Assembly (NCBI RefSeq): GCF_900100735.1
Contig: NZ_FNCJ01000007.1
Location: 280,924 to 344,923 of the forward strand
From: Paraburkholderia phenazinium
GTDB lineage: Bacteria; Pseudomonadota; Gammaproteobacteria; Burkholderiales; Burkholderiaceae
Reading direction: 5' to 3'
Length of the DNA: 64,000 bases
Made by a program: the position numbers and the translations under genes. Shown here one piece after another: positions 8,860-18,319 of this stretch; positions within the stretch are counted from its first letter, which is position 1, and each line of letters opens with the position of its first letter. A model generated the notes under the pieces. It had not been told where the DNA came from. It saw only the letters and a list, made by a program, of their open reading frames with translations, and searched no databases.

Positions 8860-10548
8860 ATGAACAACCCCAAGCACATCGACCCGCGTCTCGACCCGAC
8901 CCGTACCATCCGCGCTCCGCGCGGCGCCGAGAAGACCTGCAAGAGCTGGCTCACGGAAGCCGCTTACCGGATGATCCAGAACAACCTGGACGCGGAAGTC
9001 GCGGAGCATCCGCATGCGCTGGTGGTGTATGGCGGCATCGGCCGTGCTGCGCGTAACTGGGATTGCTACGATCAGATCCTCGCCTCGCTGAAGGACCTCA
9101 ACGACGACGAAACGCTGTTGATCCAGTCGGGCAAGCCGGTCGGCGTGTTCAAGACGCATGCCGATGCGCCGCGCGTGTTGCTGGCGAATTCGAACCTCGT
9201 GCCGCACTGGGCGACGTGGGAACACTTCCACGAACTCGACCGCAAGGGCCTGATGATGTACGGCCAGATGACGGCGGGCAGCTGGATCTATATCGGCAGC
9301 CAGGGGATCGTGCAGGGCACCTACGAGACCTTCTTCTCGGTGGCCAACCAGCATTTCAACGGCGACCCGAAGGGCCGCTGGATTCTGACCGGCGGTCTGG
9401 GCGGCATGGGCGGCGCACAGCCGCTCGCGGCGACCATGGCGGGCTTCTCGATGATCGCCGTCGAATGCGACGAGACGCGCATCGATTTCCGTCTGAAGAC
9501 GCGCTATGTGGACCGCAAGGCGAAGACGCTCGATGAGGCGCTCGCCATCGTCGAAGATGCGAAGAAGGCCGGCAAGCCGGTCTCGGTCGGCCTGCTCGGC
9601 AATGCGGCCGACGTGTTCGCCGAGTGCGTTACGCGCGGCATCACGCCGGACTGCGTGACCGACCAGACCAGCGCGCACGATCCGATCAACGGCTACCTGC
9701 CGCAAGGCTGGAGCGTGGCAGACTGGCGCGAGCGTCAGAAGACCGCGCCGGACAGCATCATCCAGCCGGCCAAGCAATCGATGGCCAAGCAGGTGCAGGC
9801 CATGCTCACGCTGCAGGAGCGGGGCGCCGCCACGCTCGACTACGGCAACAACATCCGCCAGATGGCGCTGGAAATGGGCGTCGCCAACGCCTTCGATTTC
9901 CCGGGCTTCGTGCCGGCGTATATCCGGCCGCTGTTCTGCGAAGGCAAGGGTCCGTTCCGCTGGGTTGCGCTGTCGGGCGATCCTGAGGACATCTACAAGA
10001 CCGACGCGAAGGTCAAGGAACTGATCCCCGACGATAAGCACCTGCACAACTGGCTCGACATGGCGCGCGAACGCATTGCGTTCCAGGGCCTGCCGGCGCG
10101 GATCTGCTGGGTCGGCGTGAAGGATCGCTATCGTCTCGGCCAGGCCTTCAACGAAATGGTGAAGAACGGCGAGCTGAAGGCGCCGGTCGTGATCGGCCGC
10201 GATCACCTCGATACCGGTTCGGTGGCAAGCCCGAACCGCGAAACCGAAGCGATGAAGGACGGTTCGGATGCGGTCAGCGACTGGCCGCTGCTCAACGCGC
10301 TGCTGAACACAGCAGGGGGCGCAACGTGGGTGTCGCTGCACCACGGCGGCGGCGTGGGCATGGGCTTTAGCCAGCACTCGGGCGTGGTGATCGTTGCCGA
10401 CGGTACGGATGCAGCCAGCAAGCGTCTGGGCCGTGTGCTGTTCAACGATCCGGCCACCGGCGTGATGCGTCATGCGGATGCCGGCTACGAACTCGCGCAG
10501 GAAACCGCGCGTGAGGCGGGCCTCAATCTGCCGATGCTGGGCCGTTGA
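8860..10548 (+). CDS. hutU: Urocanate hydratase
   Basis: 562 residues, the family length. It converts urocanate to 4-imidazolone-5-propionate using tightly bound NAD+. Signatures seen are ILTGGLGGMGGAQPLAATMA (NAD-binding glycine-rich region, near residues 172-191), DQTSAHDPINGYLPQGW, and HHGGGVGMGFSQHSG near the C-terminus. The stop overlaps the start region of hutD, which fits translational coupling. It lies 65 bp after hutC, with no separate operator visible in that gap. Confidence 0.97.
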   Translation: MNNPKHIDPRLDPTRTIRAPRGAEKTCKSWLTEAAYRMIQNNLDAEVAEHPHALVVYGGIGRAARNWDCYDQILASLKDLNDDETLLIQSGKPVGVFKTHADAPRVLLANSNLVPHWATWEHFHELDRKGLMMYGQMTAGSWIYIGSQGIVQGTYETFFSVANQHFNGDPKGRWILTGGLGGMGGAQPLAATMAGFSMIAVECDETRIDFRLKTRYVDRKAKTLDEALAIVEDAKKAGKPVSVGLLGNAADVFAECVTRGITPDCVTDQTSAHDPINGYLPQGWSVADWRERQKTAPDSIIQPAKQSMAKQVQAMLTLQERGAATLDYGNNIRQMALEMGVANAFDFPGFVPAYIRPLFCEGKGPFRWVALSGDPEDIYKTDAKVKELIPDDKHLHNWLDMARERIAFQGLPARICWVGVKDRYRLGQAFNEMVKNGELKAPVVIGRDHLDTGSVASPNRETEAMKDGSDAVSDWPLLNALLNTAGGATWVSLHHGGGVGMGFSQHSGVVIVADGTDAASKRLGRVLFNDPATGVMRHADAGYELAQETAREAGLNLPMLGR

Positions 10549-10550
10549 TC

Positions 10551-11171
10551 GTGGCGCAAGGCAGGTTGGCTGGCACCACCTTGCTACGCGGCGCCGAGCT
10601 GGTGGCGGCGCCGTGGAAGAACGGCGGCGGCGTCACCCGTGAGGTGACGGCTTATCCGCCAGGCGCTAGCCTCGATGCGTTCCTCTGGCGCGTGAGCATT
10701 GCGGATGTCGCGCAAGCCGGGCCGTTCTCGCGCTTCGAGGGCATCGACCGGACGCTGGTGCTGCTCTCGGGTGCGGGTATGCTGCTCGATGAGGCGAACG
10801 GGCCGACCCACGCGTTGACGCAAGCGCTTGACATGGCGCACTTTGCCGGCGAGACCGCGATCGACGCGCGGCTGGTCGACGGCGCCACGCGCGATTTCAA
10901 CCTGATGGTGCGGCGTGGTGCAGCGAAGGGCGAAGTCGAGGTATGGCGGGGTGACGCAGAGGGCGCCGGTAGGGCAGAGCAGTTGCACGAGCTTTCCGCT
11001 GACGTCGTGCTGCTGTTTTGCGCCACGGGTTCGCTTGAGGTGACCTTGGGCGATGCCGCTGCTGTGACGCTTGCGACCGACGACACGCTGCGTATCGACG
11101 CGCCGCAGGCACTCACTTGCAAGCTAGGCGGCGCGGGCGCGTTGCTCGCCATCCGCCTCCATTACGCTTGA
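10551..11171 (+). CDS. hutD: HutD family protein
   Basis: 206 residues from the GTG at 10551; a TTG two codons upstream overlaps the hutU stop and is the alternative. HutD is a cupin-fold protein commonly found in hut operons and thought to modulate or detoxify the pathway; it has no proven catalytic role. The family signature AAPWKNGGGVTREV occurs near residue 20, then FLWRVSIADV and GPFSRFEGIDRTL. Coupled to hutU and followed by hutI after 35 bp. Confidence 0.9.
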   Translation: MAQGRLAGTTLLRGAELVAAPWKNGGGVTREVTAYPPGASLDAFLWRVSIADVAQAGPFSRFEGIDRTLVLLSGAGMLLDEANGPTHALTQALDMAHFAGETAIDARLVDGATRDFNLMVRRGAAKGEVEVWRGDAEGAGRAEQLHELSADVVLLFCATGSLEVTLGDAAAVTLATDDTLRIDAPQALTCKLGGAGALLAIRLHYA

Positions 11172-11206
11172 ATTTACAGACCGCAACAAGCTGCAACGGG
11201 CACGCG

Positions 11207-12457
11207 ATGAAGCAAACCGTCTGGCATCACCTCAAGCTCTGCCCGCAGGGCGATCCTCATCACACGCTGGCCGATGCCGCGCTCGCCGTGCGCGACGGCC
11301 GCATTGCATGGCTTGGCGCGGCGAGCGACTTGCCGGCTGAGTACGCCACCTGGCCGCGCGAGGACCTCGGCGGCGCGTGGGTTACACCGGGTCTCGTCGA
11401 TTGTCATACGCATCTGGTCTACGGCGGCCAGCGCGCCGACGAGTTCGCGCAGCGCCTCGCCGGGGTCAGTTACGAAGAGATCGCGCGGCAGGGCGGCGGC
11501 ATCGTTTCGACGGTACGCGCGACACGTGCCGCCGATGAAGAAACCCTCTTGCGCCAGGCGGCGGCACGGCTCGAACCGCTGCTCGCCGAAGGCGTCACCG
11601 CCATCGAAATCAAATCCGGCTACGGCCTCGATCTCGCCAGCGAGCGCAAGATGTTGCGCGTCGCGCGCCGTCTCGGCGAGCAGTATCCGGTATCGGTCTA
11701 TACGACCTTTCTCGGCGCGCACGCGCTGCCGCCGGAGTTCGCCGGACGGGCCGACGACTACATTACGGAAGTCTGCGAGCGCATGCTGCCCGCGCTGGCC
11801 GACGAGGGCCTGGTCGACGCGGTCGATGTGTTCTGCGAGCGTATCGGCTTTTCGCTCGCGCAAAGCGAGCGTGTCTTCGCCGCGGCCGAGCGCCACAAGC
11901 TGCCGGTGAAGATGCATGCCGAGCAGCTGTCGAACAGCGGTGGGACGGCGCTGGCGGCGCGTCACCGCGCCTTGTCGGCGGATCATCTCGAGTTTCTCGA
12001 CGAAGCGGGCGTGGCCGCGATGAAGGAGAGCGGCACGGTCGCCGTGCTGCTGCCGGGCGCGTACTACTTTATCCGCGAGACGCAGTTGCCGCCGCTCGAG
12101 CTGTTGCGCCGCTATGAAGTGCCCATCGCGATTTCCACCGACAGCAACCCCGGCACCTCGCCCACGACCTCGCTGCTGTTGATGATGAACATGGCGACCA
12201 CGCTGTTTCGCATGACCGTGCCCGAAGTGCTGCAAGGCGTGACGCAGCACGCGGCGCGCGCGCTCGGGCAGGCGGATCGCCACGGCACGCTGGCGGTCGG
12301 CCGGGCGGCCGATTTCGCGGTGTGGTCGGTCGATACGCTGGCCGAGCTGGCGTACTGGATCGGCCGTCCGTTGTGCGCGCACGTGGTGCGTGCCGGCGAG
12401 ACGGTCTATACGCGGCACGACGCCGTGCCACAACTATCGGGTGCCCGGCGCGGCTAA
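11207..12457 (+). CDS. hutI: Imidazolonepropionase
   Basis: 416 residues in the amidohydrolase superfamily. It opens imidazolone propionate to N-formimino-L-glutamate. Metal-binding and catalytic motifs are VDCHTHLVYGG (HxH), IEIKSGYGLD, KMHAEQLSN and STDSNPGTSP. The start MKQTVWHHLKL is chosen because it matches the family N-terminus; the longer upstream frame overlaps hutD. Third enzyme of the pathway, co-directional with hutF, whose start is 42 bp downstream of the hutI stop. Confidence 0.96.
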   Translation: MKQTVWHHLKLCPQGDPHHTLADAALAVRDGRIAWLGAASDLPAEYATWPREDLGGAWVTPGLVDCHTHLVYGGQRADEFAQRLAGVSYEEIARQGGGIVSTVRATRAADEETLLRQAAARLEPLLAEGVTAIEIKSGYGLDLASERKMLRVARRLGEQYPVSVYTTFLGAHALPPEFAGRADDYITEVCERMLPALADEGLVDAVDVFCERIGFSLAQSERVFAAAERHKLPVKMHAEQLSNSGGTALAARHRALSADHLEFLDEAGVAAMKESGTVAVLLPGAYYFIRETQLPPLELLRRYEVPIAISTDSNPGTSPTTSLLLMMNMATTLFRMTVPEVLQGVTQHAARALGQADRHGTLAVGRAADFAVWSVDTLAELAYWIGRPLCAHVVRAGETVYTRHDAVPQLSGARRG

Positions 12458-12499
12458 GCCTGGCTTCACGCCCATGTCGAACTCCAGCAAGGTCTGAAG

Positions 12500-13966
12500 A
12501 TGACTGACTTGAATCAAGCGCCGGCTACGTCGCCCAACCATGGGTCTACCAATGCGTCGTCCCACGCTTCTGCGCCGGCAACGAAGCGCGCCCTGTTCGC
12601 CGAGCATGCGTATCTGCCCGATGGCTGGCGGCGCAACGTGCTGCTGCAGTGGGACGCCACCGGCACGCTGACGCACGTGAGTCCTGACAGTGAGACCGCG
12701 CCGGAGGGTGTGGCGCGCGCCGCTGGTCCCGTATTGCCCGGCATGCCGAATCTGCATTCGCATGCGTTTCAGCGCGCGATGGCGGGCCTGACCGAGTATC
12801 GTGCGAACGCCACCGACAATTTCTGGAGCTGGCGCGACCTGATGTACCGCTTCGCAGCGAAGATCACGCCGCAGGGGCTCGCCGCCGTCGCGCAGTGGCT
12901 GTACATCGAGATGCTGAAGGCGGGCTACACGTCGGTCTGTGAATTCCACTATGTGCATCACACGCCAGACGGCAGCCGCTACGGCAACTCGGCCGAGCTG
13001 GCCGAGCGGGTGGTGGATGCGGCGCAGGCGAGCGGCATTGGCATGACGATGCTGCCGGTGCTGTACCAATACAGCGGCTTCGGGGCCCGCGAGCCGCGCG
13101 CCGACCAGCAGCGCTTCATCAATACGCCCGAGAGCCTGCTCGATCTGCTCGGTACGCTGCGCTCGGCACGTCCCGAAGGCCCGGCTTTGCGTTACGGCGT
13201 GGCGCCGCATTCGTTGCGGGCCGTCTCGGAGCAGTCGCTGCGCGCGCTGCTCGACGGTCTCGATACGGACCTGCCGGGTGCGCCAGTGCACATCCATATC
13301 GCCGAACAGACCGCGGAAGTCGACGCGTGCCTGGAGACTGAAGGCGCGCGGCCGGTGCAATGGCTGCTCGAGCGTTTCCACGTCGATTCCCGCTGGTGCC
13401 TCGTGCATGCGACCCACGTCGATGAGCACGAAACCCGCGCGCTTGCCCGTAGCGGCGCAGTGGCGGGCCTGTGCCTGACCACCGAGGCCAATCTCGGCGA
13501 CGGCATTTTCCCGGCGCATACCTACCTCGATCAACAAGGGCGCTTCGGCATCGGTTCGGACAGCCATATCGGCGTCGACTGGCGCGCCGAACTGAGGCTG
13601 CTCGAATACGGCCAGCGTTTGTCGCGCCGGCAGCGCAATGTGCTGGCGGCGGAGGATGCGCCGTTTGTCGCCGACCGCCTGTTCGCCGCCGCTCTCGACG
13701 GCGGCGCGCATGCCACCGGCCGGGCGGTGAACGGCCTCGCGGCAGGGCAGCGCGCCGACTGGCTGGTGCTGGATGCGGCGCACGCGAGCATTGCCGAACA
13801 CGCCTCCCAAGCGTGGCTGTCGGGCGTCGTGTTCTGCGAACATGGCGAGACGCCGATTCGCGATGTCTATACCGGCGGCGAGAAGGTCGTCGACAATCGC
13901 CGGCATCGCGATGAAGAGCGTGCGTACGCGCAGTATCGGGTGGCGCTCGCGGAGTTGCTCAAGTAA
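12500..13966 (+). CDS. hutF: Formimidoylglutamate deiminase
   Basis: 488 residues, an amidohydrolase that turns N-formimino-L-glutamate into N-formyl-L-glutamate and ammonia. Motifs are GMPNLHSHAFQRAM (metal-binding HxH), HIHIAEQTAEVDAC and IGSDSHIGVDWRAEL. The N-terminal 30 residues are Ala/Ser/Thr-rich and longer than in most homologues, so the annotated start may be early, although no better signal was found. Its presence together with hutG shows the five-step route ending in glutamate plus formate, rather than the direct formamide-releasing HutG. Confidence 0.95.
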   Translation: MTDLNQAPATSPNHGSTNASSHASAPATKRALFAEHAYLPDGWRRNVLLQWDATGTLTHVSPDSETAPEGVARAAGPVLPGMPNLHSHAFQRAMAGLTEYRANATDNFWSWRDLMYRFAAKITPQGLAAVAQWLYIEMLKAGYTSVCEFHYVHHTPDGSRYGNSAELAERVVDAAQASGIGMTMLPVLYQYSGFGAREPRADQQRFINTPESLLDLLGTLRSARPEGPALRYGVAPHSLRAVSEQSLRALLDGLDTDLPGAPVHIHIAEQTAEVDACLETEGARPVQWLLERFHVDSRWCLVHATHVDEHETRALARSGAVAGLCLTTEANLGDGIFPAHTYLDQQGRFGIGSDSHIGVDWRAELRLLEYGQRLSRRQRNVLAAEDAPFVADRLFAAALDGGAHATGRAVNGLAAGQRADWLVLDAAHASIAEHASQAWLSGVVFCEHGETPIRDVYTGGEKVVDNRRHRDEERAYAQYRVALAELLK

Positions 13967-14111
13967 CTGACGCCGCTCGGTTATGCCGCTGAACAGCGCC
14001 ATAGGGTACGCCACTGAGTTACGCGGCTCAGCTACGCCACTGAATTACGTAAATCAGCGACTCGGGTAAGCTGTTGCAACCACACCCCGATCCAATTGAT
14101 TCCGGACTGAC

Positions 14112-14924
14112 ATGACTGCTTCGAACACTTCGCCGGTTTTCTCGCTGCACGAGGGGAGCCTGCCGCTACTGATTTCGATTCCCCACGTCGGCATAGGCAT
14201 TCCCGACGACATCGCCGCGACGATGACGCCCGCCGCCCTGCGCACCGAAGATTGCGACTGGCATCTCGACCGCCTGTACGCCTTTGCGCGGGACCTCGGC
14301 GCCTCGATCCTGATGCCGAGCCACGCGCGCTACGTGATCGATCTGAACCGCCCGCCCGACGGCGCGAATCTCTACCCGGGTCAGGACACGACGGGCTTGC
14401 TGCCGGTCGACACCTTCGACAAGGAGCCGTTGTACCTGGACGGGCAGTTGCCGGACGAGGCCGAAGTCGCGCGCCGCCGCGATGCCTACTGGAAGCCGTA
14501 TCACGAGGCGCTGGCCGCGCACCTGGCGGCGCTGAAGGCGCGGCACGGCAAGGTGCTGCTGTGGGAGGCGCATTCGATCCGCTCGCAGGTGCCGCGTTTC
14601 TTCGAAGGACGCCTGCCGGATTTCAACTTCGGCACCTCGAACGGCGCGAGCGCCGTGGCGGGGCTGGCGGAGGCGCTCGCCGAGATGGTCGAGCGTCACG
14701 GCGGCTACACGGCAATTGCCAATGGCCGCTTCAAGGGCGGCTATATCACACGCCAATACGGGCAGCCCACCGAGGGCGTGCACGCAGTGCAGCTCGAACT
14801 GACGCAGATTACGTATATGGAAGAGCAGATGCCGTATGCGTATGACGAAACGCTCGCGGCGCAGGTTCAGCCGCTGTTGCAGGCGTTGGTCAAAACTGCG
14901 CTGGAGTACGTGACGGCCGCGTAA
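14112..14924 (+). CDS. hutG: N-formylglutamate deformylase
   Basis: 270 residues. It hydrolyses N-formyl-L-glutamate to L-glutamate and formate, the last step of the HutF branch. The family signature is visible: LISIPHVGIGIPDDI near residue 19, DCDWHLDRLY, YVIDLNRPPDGANLYPGQ and LWEAHSIRSQVPRFFEGRLP, with the His and Asp/Glu metal ligands. The gap from hutF is 145 bp, larger than elsewhere in the operon, and contains short imperfect repeats. A strong hairpin follows the gene. Confidence 0.95.
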   Translation: MTASNTSPVFSLHEGSLPLLISIPHVGIGIPDDIAATMTPAALRTEDCDWHLDRLYAFARDLGASILMPSHARYVIDLNRPPDGANLYPGQDTTGLLPVDTFDKEPLYLDGQLPDEAEVARRRDAYWKPYHEALAAHLAALKARHGKVLLWEAHSIRSQVPRFFEGRLPDFNFGTSNGASAVAGLAEALAEMVERHGGYTAIANGRFKGGYITRQYGQPTEGVHAVQLELTQITYMEEQMPYAYDETLAAQVQPLLQALVKTALEYVTAA

Positions 14925-15004
14925 GCGGCGCGTTACAGAACACGCACAGGAACCTCTCGCAGCCGCCTCGCGCGCGCTTCAGCACCCGCAGGCGGACGCA
15001 CGAG

Positions 15005-15031
15005 AGACGCGGCGCGAGCCGCGCCGCGTCT
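15005..15031. terminator. Strong GC-rich hairpin after hut operon
   Basis: AGACGCGGCGC and GCGCCGCGTCT form a perfect 11-bp stem with loop GAGCC. It lies between the convergent hutG and the small histidine-rich gene. There is no clear T-tract on either side, so termination activity is likely but not certain. Confidence 0.6.
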
Positions 15032-15041
15032 GGCGTTGCGA

Positions 15042-15185
15042 TCAATAGTGGCAGTGGTTCTCCCAGTGTCCATGTACGTGGACCTTATGGCACACGCGAT
15101 GATGGTGGTATTCGTCGGCGTGAGCCGGTGCTGTGACGCCGAGCGCGACAACGAGCATCGCGCAGGCAAGAATTGCTTTCTTCAT
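15042..15185 (-). CDS. Small exported histidine-rich (HHHH-motif) protein
   Basis: 47 residues. A clear signal peptide (MKKAILACAMLVVALGVTAP, cleavage after AHA) is followed by a mature peptide of about 24 residues containing DEYHHHR, then VHVHGHWENHCHY with two Cys and many His. AGGGAAATGAG lies just before the start. Small secreted HHHH-motif proteins of this kind are common in Burkholderia. The His/Cys content suggests metal binding in the periplasm, but that is inference. A longer upstream in-frame extension lacks protein character. Confidence 0.75.
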   Translation of the reverse strand: MKKAILACAMLVVALGVTAPAHADEYHHHRVCHKVHVHGHWENHCHY

Positions 15186-15428
15186 CTCATTTCCCTTTTT
15201 CGTGGGTGAGGCGGAATCGCTCACCAGCACGTCATCAGCACAATCCGTGCCGCATAGGTCTGAACAATGCCGCGTGGCTTGTTCTATCGTGACAGTAATC
15301 CCATGCAAGATGGTTGCTGCGGGACATACCGGTTGCGTGTCGTATGACGAAGCGACTACCCTTTCATCAAATGACGCCTGCGGGCCGCGAGTTCGCACAG
15401 TCGTCGCAGACTAATCGGGCGAGAAGAG

Positions 15429-16109
15429 ATGGAAGACCCAGCAATGGAAGATTCCGACGAGTCCCTGCTTCCGATCTGGCGGGCAAATCTGGTGGTGCTG
15501 ACCCAGGAGGTGGGGGCGGCCACGCGGCTTGCGCGGATGATGACGTTCTCCGCGAGCTATCTGAAACTGATGCTGTCCGGCCAGCGCGAGTTTAGCGAGG
15601 AGTTCGTGCGCGGTATCGAAGCGGTGACAGGCTTGCCGAACGGCTGGATGAACACGCCGCACGATGCGCACGAGATTCCCGCCAACGCACGCGAGGCGAT
15701 CGACAACGAAATGCCGCTCACACGGTTTCGCGGCACGGCGCATCCGGTGCGCAAGAAATCGGTGTTGCGCCCGCCGGAACCGATTTTCGGCCAGCCAACC
15801 CCGGCGCGCCGTCTCGAGGAGGAGATGTTCGAGGCCGAGGTGCATCGGCGTCAAGCCCACTTTCGCAAGGTGCGCGATCTGGCGGTGCAGGATGTGCGCC
15901 GTTTCGAGCGGCATCTGGCGAGTCCGCCGGTCGAGCTGGCCGCTTTGCGGGCCAAGGTGGAGGAAGTGATCGCCGCCGCCGATCTGGAGGACACCGATCA
16001 CGCCGATCTCACGGGCCGGCTCGAGCAGATCGAAAAACACCGCCATCTGCTGCTGCGGCATGTGGAGAAACTACAGGCGCTGCTGGTACGGTTGGGCGAA
16101 AGCGAGTGA
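15429..16109 (+). CDS. Hypothetical protein with lambda-repressor-like N-terminus
   Basis: 226 residues. Residues about 15-75 (LTQEVGAATRLARMMTFSAS, LKLMLSGQREFSEEFVRGIE) look like a Cro/C1-type DNA-binding fold, including the family-like phrase GLPNGWMN. The rest is charged and strongly helical (RRLEEEMFEAEVHRR and the C-terminal KHRHLLLRHVEKLQALL), probably a coiled coil. No enzyme signature. A DNA-binding or DNA-structuring role is a guess. It ends 13 bp before the convergent ddl stop. Confidence 0.65.
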   Translation: MEDPAMEDSDESLLPIWRANLVVLTQEVGAATRLARMMTFSASYLKLMLSGQREFSEEFVRGIEAVTGLPNGWMNTPHDAHEIPANAREAIDNEMPLTRFRGTAHPVRKKSVLRPPEPIFGQPTPARRLEEEMFEAEVHRRQAHFRKVRDLAVQDVRRFERHLASPPVELAALRAKVEEVIAAADLEDTDHADLTGRLEQIEKHRHLLLRHVEKLQALLVRLGESE

Positions 16110-16122
16110 GGCGGCGCGGCGA

Positions 16123-17151
16123 TTACTTGCGCGTGCGATGCCGCTCGATGGCGAGCCGGCAGATCCGCTCGCACAGTTCGCCGAAGCCAATGCCGCGCGC
16201 CTGCGCCGACTGCGGCAGCAGGCTGGTGGCCGTCATGCCCGGCAGCGTGTTGACTTCGAGGCACCACAGGACGCCGTGGTTATCCAGCCGGAAGTCGGTC
16301 CGGCTATAACCATCCAGTTTCAAGGTGCGATGGGCCCGCAGCGCGAGCGCACGGGCGTTCTCAGCAATGTCTTCCGGCAGGTCGGCCGGAAAGATCTCGC
16401 GCACCGCGCCGGGCTGGTACTTCGCCTTGTAATCGAACACCGCGTCCGGGTCCATGACGATTTCGCCCACGCTGAGGGCTTCATCGCCGAGCACGCCGAC
16501 AGTGATTTCCCGCCCGGCGACGAATTGCTCCAGCATCACTTCGCTGTCGTACGAACCGGCCAGTTCGATCGCCGCGGCCAGTTGTTCAGCGCTACGCACC
16601 ACGGAAAGGCCGACCGTCGACCCCTGGCTGTTCGGCTTGACGACGAGCGGGTAGCCGATTTGCGCGCCGGCGGTCTCGGCGTCGACCGGCGCCATCAGCC
16701 AGCGAGCGGTGGCAATCCCCGCGCTCACGAAGAGACGCTTGGACATGTCCTTGTCCATCGCGATTGCGCTACCCAGGTGGCCGCTGCCGGTATAGGGCAG
16801 TTCCGCCAGATCGAGCATGGCCTGGATGGTGCCGTCTTCGCCGGTGCCGCCGTGCAGGGCGACGAACACCACGTCCACGCCAGCCAGCGTCGCCGCCTGC
16901 AGCGCGTTGTTCTGGTCCGCGCGGATCATCGCCAGCGCTTCGGAGGCGGGCGGCGCTTCATTGACGCGGGCGCTGAGAAAGCGCACTTCTTCTTCGCCGC
17001 TCAGCAAGCCGCGCGACGTATCGATGGACAGCACTTCGTGTCCCGCCGCACGCAACGCACGCACCACCTGCGCGCCGCTGGCGATCGAGACTTCTCGTTC
17101 CTCGCTGGTGCCGCCGAACAGCACAGCAATTTTGAGCGGGCTGGTTTGCAT
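16123..17151 (-). CDS. ddl: D-alanine--D-alanine ligase
   Basis: 342 residues, ATP-grasp enzyme making D-Ala-D-Ala for peptidoglycan in the cytoplasm. The N-terminal signature KIAVLFGGTSEEREVSIASG is present, as are VFVALHGGTGEDGTIQAML, YTGSGHLGSAIAMDKDMSKR, VVKPNSQGSTVGL and EVNTLPGMTATSL. It stands alone here, not in the division/cell-wall cluster where ddlB usually lies, so it is probably a second Ddl copy (DdlA-like); another copy elsewhere is assumed, not seen. Confidence 0.93.
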   Translation of the reverse strand: MQTSPLKIAVLFGGTSEEREVSIASGAQVVRALRAAGHEVLSIDTSRGLLSGEEEVRFLSARVNEAPPASEALAMIRADQNNALQAATLAGVDVVFVALHGGTGEDGTIQAMLDLAELPYTGSGHLGSAIAMDKDMSKRLFVSAGIATARWLMAPVDAETAGAQIGYPLVVKPNSQGSTVGLSVVRSAEQLAAAIELAGSYDSEVMLEQFVAGREITVGVLGDEALSVGEIVMDPDAVFDYKAKYQPGAVREIFPADLPEDIAENARALALRAHRTLKLDGYSRTDFRLDNHGVLWCLEVNTLPGMTATSLLPQSAQARGIGFGELCERICRLAIERHRTRK

Positions 17152-17310
17152 AGCTACGGGCCTTCAGTTCGTGGGTGTGGCGGGGTAGGTCGTGAGTTGC
17201 CGGCGGCGCAAAATTGCGGCGGACACGGGGCGTTATTTTACAGGCGTAGCGTGTGGCGGATGAGCAATCCTTGTCCGCAGTTCGCCTCAGTGGTCACCTG
17301 ACCGCGCACC

Positions 17311-18165
17311 TCACAGCCGCAGTTCGCTGAGGATCTGTTCGGCGAGAAAATCGCAGGGCGGGCGGTTCGAGCGCGCGCTGCGGGCCAGCACGATTTCCAG
17401 CTCCGGCAACGCGGGCAAGCCGTGCGGGCGGCCCAGCTGCATGAAGTGGCCGGGCACGGCGCAACGCGCGAGCGGAGCGACGGCGAGCCCGGCCTCGACC
17501 ATGCTGAAGAGGCCCATCAAACTCGGGCTTTCATACGAGGTGCGATAGGCGATCTTGGCGCGCTCGAGCGCATGAATCGCGTTAGCCCGTGCCACGCTGC
17601 CGGCGCCGAACAGCGCCACCGGCAAGGGCCGCTCTTTCCAGATCTCGCGCCCGCTCGCCGCGGCGCCGGCCCACACCATCGGTTCGAAGCGGATGAAGTC
17701 GCCGCTCAGATTCTTCAGGCGGGTCACGCAGGCGAGATCGATCTTGTTGTCCTTGAGGAGTGGCGCGAGCGCGTGACTCGGCAGGCCGATCACCTGAATC
17801 TCGACTTTCGGATAGCTCGCCGAGAACTTGCGCAGCACGGCTGGCAGCAGCGAGGCCGCGTAATCGTCCGGCACGCCGATCGCGACACGCCCCTTCACCT
17901 CGGGATGCACCATTGACGCCCAAGCCTCGTCGCGCAGGGCCAGCATGCGGCGCGCATAGGCGAGCAGCACCTGGCCGTCCGCGGTGGGCGTGACGCTGCG
18001 CGGGCCGCGCACGAACAGCGGCTTGCCGAGCGCGTTCTCCAGCGTGCGGATCTGCATGCTGAGCGCGGATTGCGAGCGGTGCACGAGCGCCGCGCCGCGT
18101 ACGAAACTGCCGGCATCGGCGATGGCGACGACCATCGACAGTACGTCGAGATCCAAGGCTTTCAT
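17311..18165 (-). CDS. LysR-family transcriptional regulator
   Basis: 284 residues. N-terminal helix-turn-helix (VVAIADAGSFVRGAALVHRS, SALSMQIRTLENALGKPLFV, TADGQVLLAYAR) and a LysR effector-binding domain (RVAIGVPDDYAASLLPAVLR). It is divergent from the aminotransferase at 18320 with about 150 bp between the starts, so it is the likely regulator of that gene and possibly the MFS exporter that follows. The effector is unknown. Confidence 0.88.
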   Translation of the reverse strand: MKALDLDVLSMVVAIADAGSFVRGAALVHRSQSALSMQIRTLENALGKPLFVRGPRSVTPTADGQVLLAYARRMLALRDEAWASMVHPEVKGRVAIGVPDDYAASLLPAVLRKFSASYPKVEIQVIGLPSHALAPLLKDNKIDLACVTRLKNLSGDFIRFEPMVWAGAAASGREIWKERPLPVALFGAGSVARANAIHALERAKIAYRTSYESPSLMGLFSMVEAGLAVAPLARCAVPGHFMQLGRPHGLPALPELEIVLARSARSNRPPCDFLAEQILSELRL

Positions 18166-18319
18166 TGGTATCAGAAAAGCTTATCGAAACGTTCAATATA
18201 ACGCGTTTGTCTGAATGCATGGTGCTCGGCATACTGGCTGCGTTCCTGCGTGGCCGCGGCTTGTGTGCTGCGGCCACCTTTCTCAAACGATGTCCGTACA
18301 ACGACCGGAGACCATCACG

